Notes: a model not told the origin generated them from the letters alone. A stretch of DNA of 54,585 nt from an uncultured Clostridia bacterium (GCA_947623655.1 CANQHG010000011.1:1-54585); one strand, 5' to 3'. Positions 24,979-34,552 are shown, numbered from the stretch's first letter. Program-made: numbers and translations.

Positions 24979-25007
24979 TTGACAAACGGGGGTTTCGGGT
25001 TTATAAT
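24979..25007 (+). promoter_or_regulatory. Promoter of the deoxynucleoside salvage operon
   Basis: TTGACA (24979-24984), 17-bp spacer, TATAAT (25002-25007), 41 bp before deoC. The gap 24875-24978 shows only AT-rich sequence. Confidence 0.92.
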
Positions 25008-25048
25008 GTAATGAAACTCTAAATACAGGGGGACTATAAAAAAGTATC

Positions 25049-25708
25049 ATGGATATTCGTGAAATCGTTTCAAAATGCGACCATACGCAGCTCGGCGTCA
25101 CCGCCACGTGGGAAGACATTAAATCCCTCATCGACGACGGTATCAGGTACGGCACCGCTTCCGTCTGCATCCCGCCCTGCTATGTGGCGGAGGCAAAAAA
25201 ATATGCGGGCGGCAAACTTCCCATCTGCACCGTCATCGGCTTCCCGAACGGCTACAATACAAAGGCGGTCAAAGTCTTCGAAACGGCCGAGGCCGTGAAA
25301 GAGGGAGCCGACGAGATCGATATGGTGATCAACATCGGCGACTTGAAAGCAAAATGCTACGATAAGATCGAAGACGAGATCAAGGCCGTGAAGGCCGCCT
25401 GCGACGGCAGGATCTTAAAGGTCATTATCGAGACCTGTCTCCTCACCGAGGAAGAAAAGATTGAGATGTGCAAGATCGTGACGAGCGCAAAGGCCGACTT
25501 CATCAAGACGTCGACGGGCTTTTCCAAGGCGGGCGCCACGAGAGAAGACGTCGCTCTCTTCAAAAAGTATGTCGGGAAAGACGTAAAGATCAAGGCGGCG
25601 GGCGGCATCGCTTCCGTCAAAGACGCGGAAGACTTCGTTGCGCTCGGCGCAAGCAGGCTCGGCACCTCGAGGATCGTGAAGATCGTCAAGGAGGAAAATT
25701 TATTATGA
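25049..25708 (+). CDS. deoC: Deoxyribose-phosphate aldolase
   Basis: A 219-residue TIM-barrel enzyme cleaving 2-deoxyribose-5-phosphate to acetaldehyde and glyceraldehyde-3-phosphate. Active-site blocks are present: [34 protein letters not shown] (catalytic Asp), the Schiff-base lysine in FIKTSTGF near 150 and IKAAGGI near 180. GGGGGA lies about 15 nt before the ATG, a rather long spacing. It is the first gene of the operon; the ATGA overlap with deoD couples them. Confidence 0.96.
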   Translation: MDIREIVSKCDHTQLGVTATWEDIKSLIDDGIRYGTASVCIPPCYVAEAKKYAGGKLPICTVIGFPNGYNTKAVKVFETAEAVKEGADEIDMVINIGDLKAKCYDKIEDEIKAVKAACDGRILKVIIETCLLTEEEKIEMCKIVTSAKADFIKTSTGFSKAGATREDVALFKKYVGKDVKIKAAGGIASVKDAEDFVALGASRLGTSRIVKIVKEENLL

Positions 25709-26424
25709 GCGAACATAAAAACGTTCCCACGCCCCACATCAATGCGAAATACGGCGACTTTGCCGAGACCGTTCTGATGCCCGGCGATCCCCTCAGGGCG
25801 AAATTCATCGCGGAAAATTTCCTTGAAAATCCCGTTCTCGTCAACAACGTCCGCGGCGTAAACGGCTTTACGGGAACATACAAGGGCAAGCGGGTATCCG
25901 TCATGGCGTCCGGCATGGGCCAGCCGTCCATCGGGATCTATTCCTACGAACTCTTCAACTTCTACGGCGTGGAAAACATCATCCGCGTCGGTTCGTGCGG
26001 CTCTTTCGATAAAGATCTGCACGTGCGCGACATCATTCTCGCGCAGGGCGCCTGCACGAACGGCAGTTACGCCGATCAGTATGATCTTCCCGGGACGTTC
26101 TGCCCGATCGCAGACTTTTCTCTCCTCAAAAAGGCGGCGGAGGCTTGCGACAGGGCGGGGGTCCGTTATAAAGTTGGGAACATCTTCTCGTCAGATATGT
26201 TTTACGACGACGCAAACAGCGGCATGCAGTGGGCGAAAATGGGGGTGCTCGGCGTAGAAATGGAGAGCGCCGCCCTCTATTGCAATGCGGCGAGAGCGGG
26301 CAAGAGAGCTCTTTGCATCTGCACCGTGAGCGACAGCTTTATTTATCCCGAAGAGAACACGACCGCCGAGGAGCGGGAGAAGACGTTCACGGCGATGATG
26401 AAGATCGCGCTCGAGATCGCCTGA
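25705..26424 (+). CDS. deoD: Purine-nucleoside phosphorylase (DeoD type)
   Basis: A 239-residue hexameric-type phosphorylase releasing purine bases from (deoxy)ribonucleosides with phosphate. Typical segments: [50 protein letters not shown], and [12 protein letters not shown], which contacts the ribose. ATG at 25705 is set by AGGAGG 8 nt upstream and by the family start MSEHKN-PTPHINA. It lies inside the deo operon, feeding deoxyribose-1-phosphate to DeoB. Confidence 0.96.
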   Translation: MSEHKNVPTPHINAKYGDFAETVLMPGDPLRAKFIAENFLENPVLVNNVRGVNGFTGTYKGKRVSVMASGMGQPSIGIYSYELFNFYGVENIIRVGSCGSFDKDLHVRDIILAQGACTNGSYADQYDLPGTFCPIADFSLLKKAAEACDRAGVRYKVGNIFSSDMFYDDANSGMQWAKMGVLGVEMESAALYCNAARAGKRALCICTVSDSFIYPEENTTAEEREKTFTAMMKIALEIA

Positions 26425-26435
26425 GGAGAAGCGCC

Positions 26436-27599
26436 ATGGCCAAGAGATTTTTTCTGATCGTGCTCGACAGTTTCGGCGTGGGCGAAGAGCCCGACGCCTA
26501 TCTTTGGCACGACGAGGGGAGCAACACGCTGGGGGCGATCCGCAATCACCCCGCTTTCAACTGCCCCAATTTAACGCAACTCGGGCTTTTCAACATCGAG
26601 GGCGTCGGCGGCGGCATTCCCCGCCCCAAGGCGAGTTTTGCGAGAATGCGCGAAAAATCTATGGGAAAGGACACGACGATCGGCCATTGGGAGATCGCCG
26701 GCATCATTTCTCCCGACCCGCTTCCCACTTACCCGAACGGCTTCCCCAAGGAAGTCATCGAGGAATTCGAACAAAAGACGGGCCGCAAGGTCATCTGCAA
26801 CAAGCCCTATTCGGGCACCGAAGTCATCAAAGACTACGGGGAAGAGCACATCAAGACGGGCGCGCTCATCGTCTATACCTCTGCCGACAGCGTGTTCCAG
26901 GTCGCCGCGCATGAAGACGTCGTTCCCGTTGAGGAGCTCTACAGATACTGTGAGATCGCGCGGGAGATGCTCGTCGGAAAACACGGCGTCGGCCGCGTCA
27001 TCGCCCGTCCGTTTACGGGGGAATATCCTTTTACGCGCACATCCAACCGCCACGATTTCTCGCTCGTTCCGCCTGCCGACACAATGCTTAATTTATTGAA
27101 AAAGGCGGGATATGCTACGATTTCCGTGGGAAAGATATACGATATTTTTGCGGGATCGGGGCTCACGGAGAGCAACCGCACTACGTCGAACGCCCACGGC
27201 ATGCAGGTGACGAAAGAAATGCAGGGGCGCGATTTCGAGGGACTCTGTTTTGTCAACCTCGTCGATTTCGATATGAAATACGGCCACAGGAACGACGTCC
27301 CCGGCTATGCCGCCGCGGCGACGGAGTTCGACATGTTCCTCACGGACTTTTTAAAGGACATGCGGGAAGAAGACGTCCTTCTCATCACGGCCGACCACGG
27401 CTGCGATCCCGCAACGCCTTCCACCGATCATTCCCGCGAATATACGCCCATGCTCATCTGCGGCAAGGGCGTCAGAGAGGGAGTGGACCTCGGCACCCGC
27501 CCGACTTTTTCGGACATCTCCGCGACCGTGCTCGACTATTTCGGCGTCGGGCAGGGCAAGACGAGCGGCACGAGTTTCTGGAATGAGGTGAAGAGATGA
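26436..27599 (+). CDS. deoB: Phosphopentomutase
   Basis: A 387-residue alkaline-phosphatase-superfamily mutase converting (deoxy)ribose-1-phosphate to the 5-phosphate. It shows LIVLDSFGVGEEPDA (metal Asp), GKDTTIGHWEIAG (the Thr that becomes phosphorylated), DFDMKYGHRND and ITADHGCDP with the His/Asp ligands. ATG at 26436 has GAGGAGA 6-8 nt upstream; the same frame is open far upstream through deoD but lacks support. Its stop overlaps the cdd start by 4 bp. Confidence 0.96.
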   Translation: MAKRFFLIVLDSFGVGEEPDAYLWHDEGSNTLGAIRNHPAFNCPNLTQLGLFNIEGVGGGIPRPKASFARMREKSMGKDTTIGHWEIAGIISPDPLPTYPNGFPKEVIEEFEQKTGRKVICNKPYSGTEVIKDYGEEHIKTGALIVYTSADSVFQVAAHEDVVPVEELYRYCEIAREMLVGKHGVGRVIARPFTGEYPFTRTSNRHDFSLVPPADTMLNLLKKAGYATISVGKIYDIFAGSGLTESNRTTSNAHGMQVTKEMQGRDFEGLCFVNLVDFDMKYGHRNDVPGYAAAATEFDMFLTDFLKDMREEDVLLITADHGCDPATPSTDHSREYTPMLICGKGVREGVDLGTRPTFSDISATVLDYFGVGQGKTSGTSFWNEVKR

Positions 27600-28000
27600 C
27601 GGACAAAGAACTGATGGAACTGGCGCAGAAGGCGCGCGGCAAGTCTTATTCTCCCTATTCGCATTTCCGCGTCGGCGCGGCGCTCCTCACAAAGAGCGGA
27701 AAGGTCTACACGGGCTGCAACATCGAAAACGCGGCGTTCACCCCCACGATCTGTGCCGAACGGACGGCGATCTTCAAGGCGGTGAGCGAGGGCGAAAAAG
27801 AGTTTGAGGCTCTCGCGATCGTCGGCGGAAGAGAGGGGGAAACGGCGGCGTTCACTGCCCCTTGCGGCGTATGCAGGCAAGTGATCGCAGAGTTTTGCCC
27901 CAAGGATTTCAAAATTCTCCTCGGCGATCCCGACCAATTCCGAAGTTACACGCTGGCAGCGCTCTTCCCGTATTCTTTCTCGGGGAACGAATTTAATTGA
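27596..28000 (+). CDS. cdd: Cytidine deaminase
   Basis: A 134-residue tetrameric-type zinc enzyme deaminating cytidine and deoxycytidine to uridine forms. Zinc and catalytic motifs are complete: CAERTAI (Cys zinc ligand, catalytic Glu) near residue 53 and PCGVCRQ near 86. YSPYSHFRVGAAL and TGCNIENAAF are the substrate segments. ATGA overlap with deoB. Its product is the substrate of the pyrimidine phosphorylase encoded two genes downstream. Confidence 0.96.
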   Translation: MTDKELMELAQKARGKSYSPYSHFRVGAALLTKSGKVYTGCNIENAAFTPTICAERTAIFKAVSEGEKEFEALAIVGGREGETAAFTAPCGVCRQVIAEFCPKDFKILLGDPDQFRSYTLAALFPYSFSGNEFN

Positions 28001-28009
28001 TCTCTCTAT

Positions 28010-29464
28010 ATGAAAAAAATATTATCTGAATTATTATCCCTGTTGCTTGTGTCCACCGCAGTCTGTGCGGGCTTTGCGGGGTGCGGTTCCAAAGGCCTCA
28101 CCGTGGACTTTTCCGTCTATGCGGTCAACGATCTGCACGGCAAATTCATGGACACCGACGAGCAGCCCGGCGTAGACGAATTTACGACATACATAAAAAA
28201 TCTCTATGCCGATTCCAAGCGCGAGGAAGTGCTCTTGTCCTCGGGCGACATGTGGCAGGGGACGGTCGAGTCCTCCTCCAATCAGGGGAAGCTCATGACG
28301 GAGTGGATGAACGAAGTCGGTTTCGTCTCCATGACGCTCGGCAACCACGAGTTCGATTGGGGGGCCGACGTGCTCACGCCCAACAGTGAACTTGCCGAAT
28401 TTCCTTTCCTCGGCATCAACGTCACTTATAACGGCGAGCCCGCGGCGTATTGCAAACCTTCCGTCGTCGTCCGGCGGAGCGGAGTCACGATCGGCATCAT
28501 CGGCGCCGTCGGCGACTGTCTGAGTTCCATTTCGGGCGAATTCCAGAAAGGGCTCGATTTTGCGACGGGCAAAGAGCTTACCGAACTCGTCAAAGAGGAG
28601 TCGGAGCGCTTGAGAGAGGAGGAGGGATGCGGATTTATCGTCTACTCGATCCACGACGGCGGCTCGCGGTTTTCTTCCTCGGGCGTCAACAACGTGAGCG
28701 ACGGCGACATGGGCTACTACGACACTTCCCTTTCCGACGGATATGTGGATCTCGTCTTCGAAGCGCACACCCATCGGCAATATATCCTGAAAGACGAATA
28801 CGGCGTCTATCATTTGCAGGGCGGCGGCGAAAACGAGTCGCTGAGTTGCGCCGACGTCTCCTATAACACCGCGACGGGGGAATATACCGTAACGCCGCGG
28901 CTCATCGACGACGGCGAATACGCAAAGAGTAGCCTGAAAGACGATTTGTCCGTACAGAGGCTTTACGGCAAGTACTTCCCCGACGACGATCCGTATACGA
29001 CCGTCCTCGGCACCAACGCTTCTCAATGGGTCTCCTCCGATATCTGCGGGAAAGTTGCGCAATTATACTACGATAAGGGCGTGGAGACGTGGGGAGAAGA
29101 CTACGACATCACCCTCGCGGGCGGCTATCTCAAGATGCGCACGCCTTACAATCTGGCGGCGGGAAAAGTGACCTATGCGGACATCTTCTCCTTGCTTCCG
29201 TTCGACAACGCCATTGTGCTCGGCAGTATCAAGGGGAGCTACCTCAAGAGCAATTTCCTTTCCGTCAAAGACAACTACTATCACTACAGTCCCGACGGGA
29301 TCGCCGCGGCGGAGATCGACAATAACGAGACCTATTATATCATTGTAGATACCTACACCGCCTACTATCGCGCCAACCACATTACCGAAGTCGCGCGGCT
29401 TTCGGAGAAAATTTACGCGAGAGATCTTGTCGCGGAATACATCGAAAGCGGCCGCAGAGCTTGA
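28010..29464 (+). CDS. 5'-nucleotidase/metallophosphatase-like lipoprotein
   Basis: A 484-residue exported lipoprotein (lipobox GFAGC, Cys near 25). The N-terminal calcineurin-like phosphatase domain has the dimetal motifs NDLHGKF (near 40), SGDMWQGT (near 80), GNHEFDW (near 107) and HTHRQY (near 250). Residues about 320-484 match the 5'-nucleotidase C-terminal domain (GGYLKMRTPYNLAAGKVTYA, LLPFDNAIV). Outside the membrane it would strip phosphate from nucleotides so that nucleosides can enter. It lies 9 bp after cdd in the salvage operon. No clear ribosome site precedes it. Confidence 0.9.
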   Translation: MKKILSELLSLLLVSTAVCAGFAGCGSKGLTVDFSVYAVNDLHGKFMDTDEQPGVDEFTTYIKNLYADSKREEVLLSSGDMWQGTVESSSNQGKLMTEWMNEVGFVSMTLGNHEFDWGADVLTPNSELAEFPFLGINVTYNGEPAAYCKPSVVVRRSGVTIGIIGAVGDCLSSISGEFQKGLDFATGKELTELVKEESERLREEEGCGFIVYSIHDGGSRFSSSGVNNVSDGDMGYYDTSLSDGYVDLVFEAHTHRQYILKDEYGVYHLQGGGENESLSCADVSYNTATGEYTVTPRLIDDGEYAKSSLKDDLSVQRLYGKYFPDDDPYTTVLGTNASQWVSSDICGKVAQLYYDKGVETWGEDYDITLAGGYLKMRTPYNLAAGKVTYADIFSLLPFDNAIVLGSIKGSYLKSNFLSVKDNYYHYSPDGIAAAEIDNNETYYIIVDTYTAYYRANHITEVARLSEKIYARDLVAEYIESGRRA

Positions 29465-29503
29465 ACCATAGTTTATTCAAAGTTTGAACTATCGTTTAAA
29501 CAA
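29461..29503 (+). promoter_or_regulatory. Two direct-repeat operator-like sites before pdp
   Basis: TTGAACCATAGTTTATTCAA (29461-29480) and TTGAACTATCGTTTAAACAA (29484-29503) agree at 16 of 20 positions, are 23 bp apart (about two DNA turns), and each has dyad character. No -10/-35 pair is obvious. Confidence 0.4.
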
Positions 29504-29517
29504 GGGGGAAAACACAT

Positions 29518-30819
29518 ATGCGCATGTATGATATCATCAAAAAGAAACGCGACGGGGAAGAGCTCTCCACTGAGGAGATCGATTTCTTCATCCGCGGCGT
29601 CACGGACGGAAGCATTCCCGACTATCAGATCTCCGCGCTCTGCATGGCGGTTTGGTTCAGGGGCATGACGGTCCGCGAGACCTGCGACCTCACCTATGCC
29701 GTGCGGGACTCGGGCGAAAAGCTCGACTCGACCAAGATCCGGGGCATCCGCGTCGACAAACATTCGACGGGCGGCGTGGGAGATAAAACGAGCCTCGTCG
29801 TCGCGCCCATCGTCGCCTCGCTCGGGGTGAAAGTCGCCAAAATGAGCGGCCGCGGCCTCGGCCATACGGGCGGCACCGTCGACAAGCTCGAGGCCATCAA
29901 GGGCTTCAGGACGACACTTTCCGACGAGGAATTCGTCTCGCAGGTCAACGAGATCGGCCTTGCCATCGTGGGGCAGAGCAAGCAATTCGCCCCCGCCGAT
30001 AAAAAATTATACGCTCTCCGCGACGTGACGGCCACGGTCGACAGCATGCCGCTCATCGCCGCCAGTATCATGGGCAAAAAGCTCGCCGCCGACGACGATT
30101 GTATCGTTCTCGACGTCAAGACGGGCAGCGGTTCCTTCATGAAGACGGTCGAGGACAGCAAAGAGCTCGCCCGCCTCATGGTGGATATCGGCAAGAACGC
30201 GGGGAAAAAGATGACCGCGCTCATCACCAACATGGACCGTCCGCTGGGATACGCCATCGGCAACTCTCTCGAGGTCATCGAGGCGGTGGAAACGCTGAAC
30301 GGCCGCGGGCCCGAAGACTTCACGGAAGTTTGCATGACCCTTGCGGGGCACATGCTCTCGCTTGCGGGCATGGGGACGGTGGAGGAGTGCATCCAAAAGG
30401 CCAAAGACGCCATCGCCGACGGCAGTGCGCTCAAAAAACTCATCGAGATGGTGAAGGCGCAGGGCGGGGATGCGTCGCTCATCGAGCACCCCGATACCTT
30501 TGAAAAGGCAAAATATTCGTATGCCGTGAAAGCGCCGCGCGCCGGCTTTATCGGCCTTGTCGACACCGAGCGCTACGGCGTTTCGAGCCTGCTCCTCGGT
30601 GCGGGACGGAACACCGCGGAAGACAGTATCGACTACGCGGCGGGCATTCTTTTGAGAAAGAAGACGGGTGATTTTGTGCAGAAGGGCGAGGAGATCGCCA
30701 CGCTCTTTGCAAACGACGAAGCGCTCTTCGGGGCGGCGGCGGAAACGCTTCTTTCGGCGACGGAGATATCCGCGGATCCTCCCGCCGACGAGCCGCTCAT
30801 CTACGGCGTGGTGAAGTGA
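29518..30819 (+). CDS. pdp: Pyrimidine-nucleoside phosphorylase
   Basis: A 433-residue phosphorylase splitting uridine, deoxyuridine and thymidine. Hallmarks: MRMYDIIKKKRDGEELS, the phosphate loop DKHSTGGVGDKTSL near 82, MSGRGLGHTGGTVDKLE near 110, and GSGSFMKT near 202. The C-terminal lid domain is complete. An AAGGGGG ribosome site is 8 nt before the ATG. It ends the salvage operon; the only break is the 53-bp gap with operator-like repeats. Confidence 0.96.
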   Translation: MRMYDIIKKKRDGEELSTEEIDFFIRGVTDGSIPDYQISALCMAVWFRGMTVRETCDLTYAVRDSGEKLDSTKIRGIRVDKHSTGGVGDKTSLVVAPIVASLGVKVAKMSGRGLGHTGGTVDKLEAIKGFRTTLSDEEFVSQVNEIGLAIVGQSKQFAPADKKLYALRDVTATVDSMPLIAASIMGKKLAADDDCIVLDVKTGSGSFMKTVEDSKELARLMVDIGKNAGKKMTALITNMDRPLGYAIGNSLEVIEAVETLNGRGPEDFTEVCMTLAGHMLSLAGMGTVEECIQKAKDAIADGSALKKLIEMVKAQGGDASLIEHPDTFEKAKYSYAVKAPRAGFIGLVDTERYGVSSLLLGAGRNTAEDSIDYAAGILLRKKTGDFVQKGEEIATLFANDEALFGAAAETLLSATEISADPPADEPLIYGVVK

Positions 30820-30829
30820 GGGGATTGTC

Positions 30830-30979
30830 TGCTCATCCTGAGCCGTAGGCGAAGGATCTCATAGACCCACGGAGCCTGACTTACGTATCAGGGGATTCTT
30901 CGGTCGCTGCGCTCCCTCAGAATGAGCGGGTAACCCCGCGCTCATCCTGAGCCGTAGGCGAAGGATCTCATAGACCCAT
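30830..30979 (+). repeat. Direct-repeat element, left of tdk
   Basis: A composite element: CTCATCCTGAGCCGTAGGCG... unit, central GATTCTTCGGTCGCTGCGCT... unit with TCAGAATGAGC, then the first unit again. It is about 95% identical to 31595-31746 and in the same orientation. Confidence 0.92.
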
Positions 30980-30995
30980 GGAAGTACATTCAACT

Positions 30996-31571
30996 ATGTC
31001 AAAACTTTATTTTAAATTCGGCGCAATGGGGTGCTCCAAGACGGCACAGGCGCTCATCACAAAATTCAACTACGAAGAGCGCAACATGAAAGTGCTCCTC
31101 TTAAAGCCCGCCATCGACACGCGCGACGGCGCCGCCGTCGTCAGATCCCGCATCGGGCTGATGCAGGACGCCGTGGCGGTAAATGCCGAGGAGGATCTCT
31201 TCAGACTGTATACCGAAAAATTTTCCGATTGCGACGTTATCATCGTGGATGAGTGTCAATTTTTAACGCCTGAACAGGTCGACGAACTCTCAGACATCGT
31301 GATCGAAAGAGACATTCCCGTGCTCTGTTTCGGCCTTGCGACCGACTTCACCACACACCTTTTCCCCGGGAGCAAGCGGCTGTTTGAGATCGCGGAATCC
31401 ATCAGCGAGATCAAGTCGGTATGCACGTGCGGGGCAAAGGCGACGGTGAACGCGCGGCTCGACGATGAGGGCCACGTCGTGACGGAGGGCTCGCAGGTCC
31501 TGCTCGGCGGAAACGACCGCTACGTCGCCATGTGCCGCCGCTGCTGGCTGAAAAAGTGCGGGAAATTGTGA
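30996..31571 (+). CDS. tdk: Thymidine kinase (TK1/type II)
   Basis: A 191-residue cytoplasmic kinase phosphorylating thymidine and deoxyuridine with ATP. The P-loop is GAMGCSKTAQAL near residue 9; Cys-Ser replace the more usual Ser-Gly/Ser-Ser. IIVDECQFL near 82 carries the catalytic Glu and metal Asp. The zinc knuckle is CTCGAKA ... CRRCW, and GNDRYVAMC belongs to the lasso. ATG at 30996 is preferred: GGAAG lies 11 nt upstream, while the ATG at 30978 is formed by the edge of the repeat. It completes the salvage set but sits between two copies of a direct repeat. Confidence 0.93.
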   Translation: MSKLYFKFGAMGCSKTAQALITKFNYEERNMKVLLLKPAIDTRDGAAVVRSRIGLMQDAVAVNAEEDLFRLYTEKFSDCDVIIVDECQFLTPEQVDELSDIVIERDIPVLCFGLATDFTTHLFPGSKRLFEIAESISEIKSVCTCGAKATVNARLDDEGHVVTEGSQVLLGGNDRYVAMCRRCWLKKCGKL

Positions 31572-31594
31572 GCTCGCGCTCATCCTGCCTCGTG

Positions 31595-31746
31595 CGCTCA
31601 TCCTGAGCCGTAGGCGAAGGATCTCATAAACCCACGGAGCCTGACTCCGTTCAAGGGGATTCTTCGGTCGCTGCGCTCCCTCAGAATGAGCGGGTAACCC
31701 CGCGCTCATCCTGAGCCGTAGGCGAAGGATCTCATAAACCTACGGA
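31595..31746 (+). repeat. Direct-repeat element, right of tdk
   Basis: Second copy of the element at 30830-30979, with a partial extra CTCATCCTG unit just before it at 31578. The remaining bases to 31820 hold only the start region of the nuclease gene. Confidence 0.92.
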
Positions 31747-31820
31747 GCCCCGTACTTTTTCCTCAAATAGAACAAAAATTTAAACTTCATTCCAACCAAA
31801 CCTATTATGGAGCGAAAGAG

Positions 31821-33926
31821 ATGCAAAAGTTTTTCAACAAATTTTTAACGTTCGGTCTTTCGATCGCTGTGCTGTTCGGCCTCGTTACGGTGACGGTGCC
31901 GGCGGCGGAGCCGTATACCGCCGTGGAGGCCTCCGCGGCGGAAAGCACCTATACGGGAACCTATTACGACTCCATTACGGAGACAAGCGGCACAGCCCTT
32001 TTGGGGCAGATCCATGACCTCATCACTTCAACGCACAAAACATATCCGACTTATAAGGGGTTGAATTCCATTTTCCCCCAATCCGATCCGGGACTTGATG
32101 GGAAAGGCGTTTTAGAGTTCTACACGCATGAAACTTTGACCGGAGATTTCGGGAGCAGTACGGGAAACCCGAATAAAGAACATGTTTGGCCAAAGAGTTT
32201 ATCCAATGGACTCTGGAAGGAAACTGCCTCAGGATACAAAGGCGGTGGGGCAGATTTGCACCATATTCGTCCTACGGAGATGACGCTAAACAGCAAACGC
32301 GGTAATGATAAATATGGGAACTTGGATAAGAATAGCGCAGAGGAGGCTTATTCCAAGAAAGTAGGCGGGGGTCAGTCTGAGCTCGGCGGCTATTCCGGTG
32401 GCGGCGTATTCATGCCCCTTGACAATGTCAAGGGTGATGTTGCGCGTATCGTCATGTACGTGTATACGCATTACAACACCTATAACAGTAGCGTTTTCGG
32501 AGGCTATGCTTCGACAAACGGTAGCGGCAGTGTAAGTTTTGGGACTTTAAAATTTACAGATGTTATCAAAGCAAGCAGTGAATCTGCTGCGATCTCACTC
32601 CTTCTTGACTGGAACAAGTCGGATCCCATAGACGACATCGAACGTACGCGCAATAACGTGGCATTCGAAGAGCAAGGCAACCGAAATCCTTTCATTGATA
32701 ATGAGGATTATGCCGACGCCATCTGGGGAGACGGGACGCTTGGAGATCCCGTCACGCCCACATCTCTTTCTCTTACGCCCGCGGAAGCGACCGTTGAGGC
32801 GGGGAAGACGCAAGTTCTCACACTCTCCGCACAGCCCGCCGACGCGACAAAGAGCGTCACATGGAAGTCCGATAACGAGGCGGTCGCTACCGTCTCCAAC
32901 GGCACGGTGACGGGCAGGGGCGTCGGCGTCGCACACATCACGGCGACGAGCACGCTCGACTCCAACGTCAAGGCAGAGGCGACGATCACTGTCACCCCTG
33001 GCGACGTCTTTACGCCCCTCACCGAAGCAAAGGCGGGCACGTACTACCTCGGCATGGACGTGGACGGCACATACTATTTTGCGAAGAATAATTTCGTCAA
33101 CGACTACTATATCGAAACGACGACGGACATTTCTCAGGCATCACAGTACACCATTACCCAACAGGGAAGCGGCTGGATCATCAAGCAGGGATCAAGTTTC
33201 CTTGAAATCGAATTCAACGGTACACACGTCAATCCTAAATTGAACGCCTCGCAGACATCGGGCAAGACTTGGGCATGGGATCCGACCAATAAAGTCTTTA
33301 CGTGGACGGACGGCACGAATACAGGGTTCCTTGGCAACTATGGTAGCCATACCAACCTTTCGGGAGCAATGATGTCGTACATTGATCAAGACTACCGTGC
33401 CGTGTTCGGTACCTATACCAAGGGCGGCGGGGAAGACGGCGGAGACGGCGGAGATCATACCCATACTTACGCTTACGAACCGTCCGACGAGACCTATCAT
33501 ATCAAGACCTGCACGGGCTGCGATGAGGTGCATGAGCAGGAAAAACATGTTTACACCAACGACCGAGACATGACCTGCAACCTCTGCGGCTACAGTCGTG
33601 CGGGCGGCAGCCAAGGAGGAGACAGCCAGGGCGGCGGCCAAGGGGGCGGAGAACAGACGGAAAACGTCGCCGCGTTCCATACCGCGGTCGAGGGGATCGT
33701 CACACAGGGCTTGCTCACGGCGAGATTTGCCTCCATCAACAGGGCGGTCACGGCGTATAAGGCGCTGACCGCCGCCGAGAAAGAGGCCGCGCGCGAAGAC
33801 GTGCAGAGACTTCAGACGGCAATCGAGGAATACAACCGCTATGCGGAAGCTTGCAATGCGGAGGCGGATGAGGCGAGCAAGGGTGCGCTCGGCGGCGCAA
33901 GCGGTCTTTTGAAAGCAAAAGACTGA
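31821..33926 (+). CDS. Secreted endonuclease I-family nuclease with Ig-like and accessory modules
   Basis: A 701-residue exported protein with a signal peptide at 1-40. Residues about 50-306 are an endonuclease I domain (His-Me finger) with NKEHVWPKS near 118, DLHHIRPTEMTLNSKRGN near 146, and LLDWNKSDPIDDIERTRNN. About 312-394 is a Big_2 bacterial Ig domain (LTPAEATVEAGKTQVL, TWKSDNEAVATVSNG). About 396-533 is a module shared with the 1538-residue lipoprotein downstream. About 547-593 holds a His/Cys-rich stretch (HTHTYAY, CTGCDEVH, CNLCGYS). A Gly-rich linker and a helical tail follow. It probably cuts extracellular DNA or RNA; no sortase or S-layer anchor is visible. Confidence 0.9.
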   Translation: MQKFFNKFLTFGLSIAVLFGLVTVTVPAAEPYTAVEASAAESTYTGTYYDSITETSGTALLGQIHDLITSTHKTYPTYKGLNSIFPQSDPGLDGKGVLEFYTHETLTGDFGSSTGNPNKEHVWPKSLSNGLWKETASGYKGGGADLHHIRPTEMTLNSKRGNDKYGNLDKNSAEEAYSKKVGGGQSELGGYSGGGVFMPLDNVKGDVARIVMYVYTHYNTYNSSVFGGYASTNGSGSVSFGTLKFTDVIKASSESAAISLLLDWNKSDPIDDIERTRNNVAFEEQGNRNPFIDNEDYADAIWGDGTLGDPVTPTSLSLTPAEATVEAGKTQVLTLSAQPADATKSVTWKSDNEAVATVSNGTVTGRGVGVAHITATSTLDSNVKAEATITVTPGDVFTPLTEAKAGTYYLGMDVDGTYYFAKNNFVNDYYIETTTDISQASQYTITQQGSGWIIKQGSSFLEIEFNGTHVNPKLNASQTSGKTWAWDPTNKVFTWTDGTNTGFLGNYGSHTNLSGAMMSYIDQDYRAVFGTYTKGGGEDGGDGGDHTHTYAYEPSDETYHIKTCTGCDEVHEQEKHVYTNDRDMTCNLCGYSRAGGSQGGDSQGGGQGGGEQTENVAAFHTAVEGIVTQGLLTARFASINRAVTAYKALTAAEKEAAREDVQRLQTAIEEYNRYAEACNAEADEASKGALGGASGLLKAKD

Positions 33927-33958
33927 GAGAAAATTCACGGGAACAAGAGGTAAATGGA

Positions 33959-34552
33959 ATGAAAAAGTTTTTTGCCGTATTTGCGGCAGTTTGCACGGCG
34001 GCTTTCTGCTTTACCGCGTGCGATTCGGGCAACGGCGGAAAAAAATACGACGCGCTCAATGAAATGCTCGGCGCCGATTATTCCGCGCTCTCGCTCACGG
34101 TCACGGACGAAATAGACGGCATAACGCTCACGAGCCAATACGCCATGACGTTCTCCGACGATGAAATCTCCGTGCAGTACTCCGTGGAACGGCTCGCGGC
34201 GATCGGAGACCTCTCGGGGGCGCAAACGCAGAGCGCGAAACAAAAGCTGAGCGGCACTGCGGTCATCCGCGGCGGCGAAGTCGCGGAAACAACGGGCGAC
34301 GACGTAGGACTCTCTTCGGATATCGCCGAAACGAGCTTTACGTTCAAAGAGGAGTTCTTCGAAAATGCCAAACTCACGGACACGTCGCTCAAGGCGGACG
34401 TCAAAAAGCCGTCGGAATTTCTCGGCACGGCGGTCACCTGTACGGATATGAAAGTGGAAGCTTCTTTTGCAGAAGTCTTTTCCGAGATCACGGTGACATA
34501 TTCCACCGCAAACGGCGGAAAAGTGGAATTTTTGTACAAATTCACAGTATGA
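33959..34552 (+). CDS. Hypothetical lipoprotein, 197 aa
   Basis: Signal peptide with lipobox FTAC (Cys near 20), then a Ser/Thr-rich beta-type mature domain without a family I recognise. It starts 32 bp after the endonuclease gene, has an AGAGG ribosome site and lies on the same strand, so cotranscription with the nuclease is likely. No terminator is obvious after it; 34553-34640 is AT-rich and empty. Confidence 0.75.
   Translation: MKKFFAVFAAVCTAAFCFTACDSGNGGKKYDALNEMLGADYSALSLTVTDEIDGITLTSQYAMTFSDDEISVQYSVERLAAIGDLSGAQTQSAKQKLSGTAVIRGGEVAETTGDDVGLSSDIAETSFTFKEEFFENAKLTDTSLKADVKKPSEFLGTAVTCTDMKVEASFAEVFSEITVTYSTANGGKVEFLYKFTV

Noticed and set aside
30978-30996. Upstream start codon for thymidine kinase at 30978
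   Set aside because: It belongs to the repeat edge and has no ribosome site; family members begin at the MSKLYF position.
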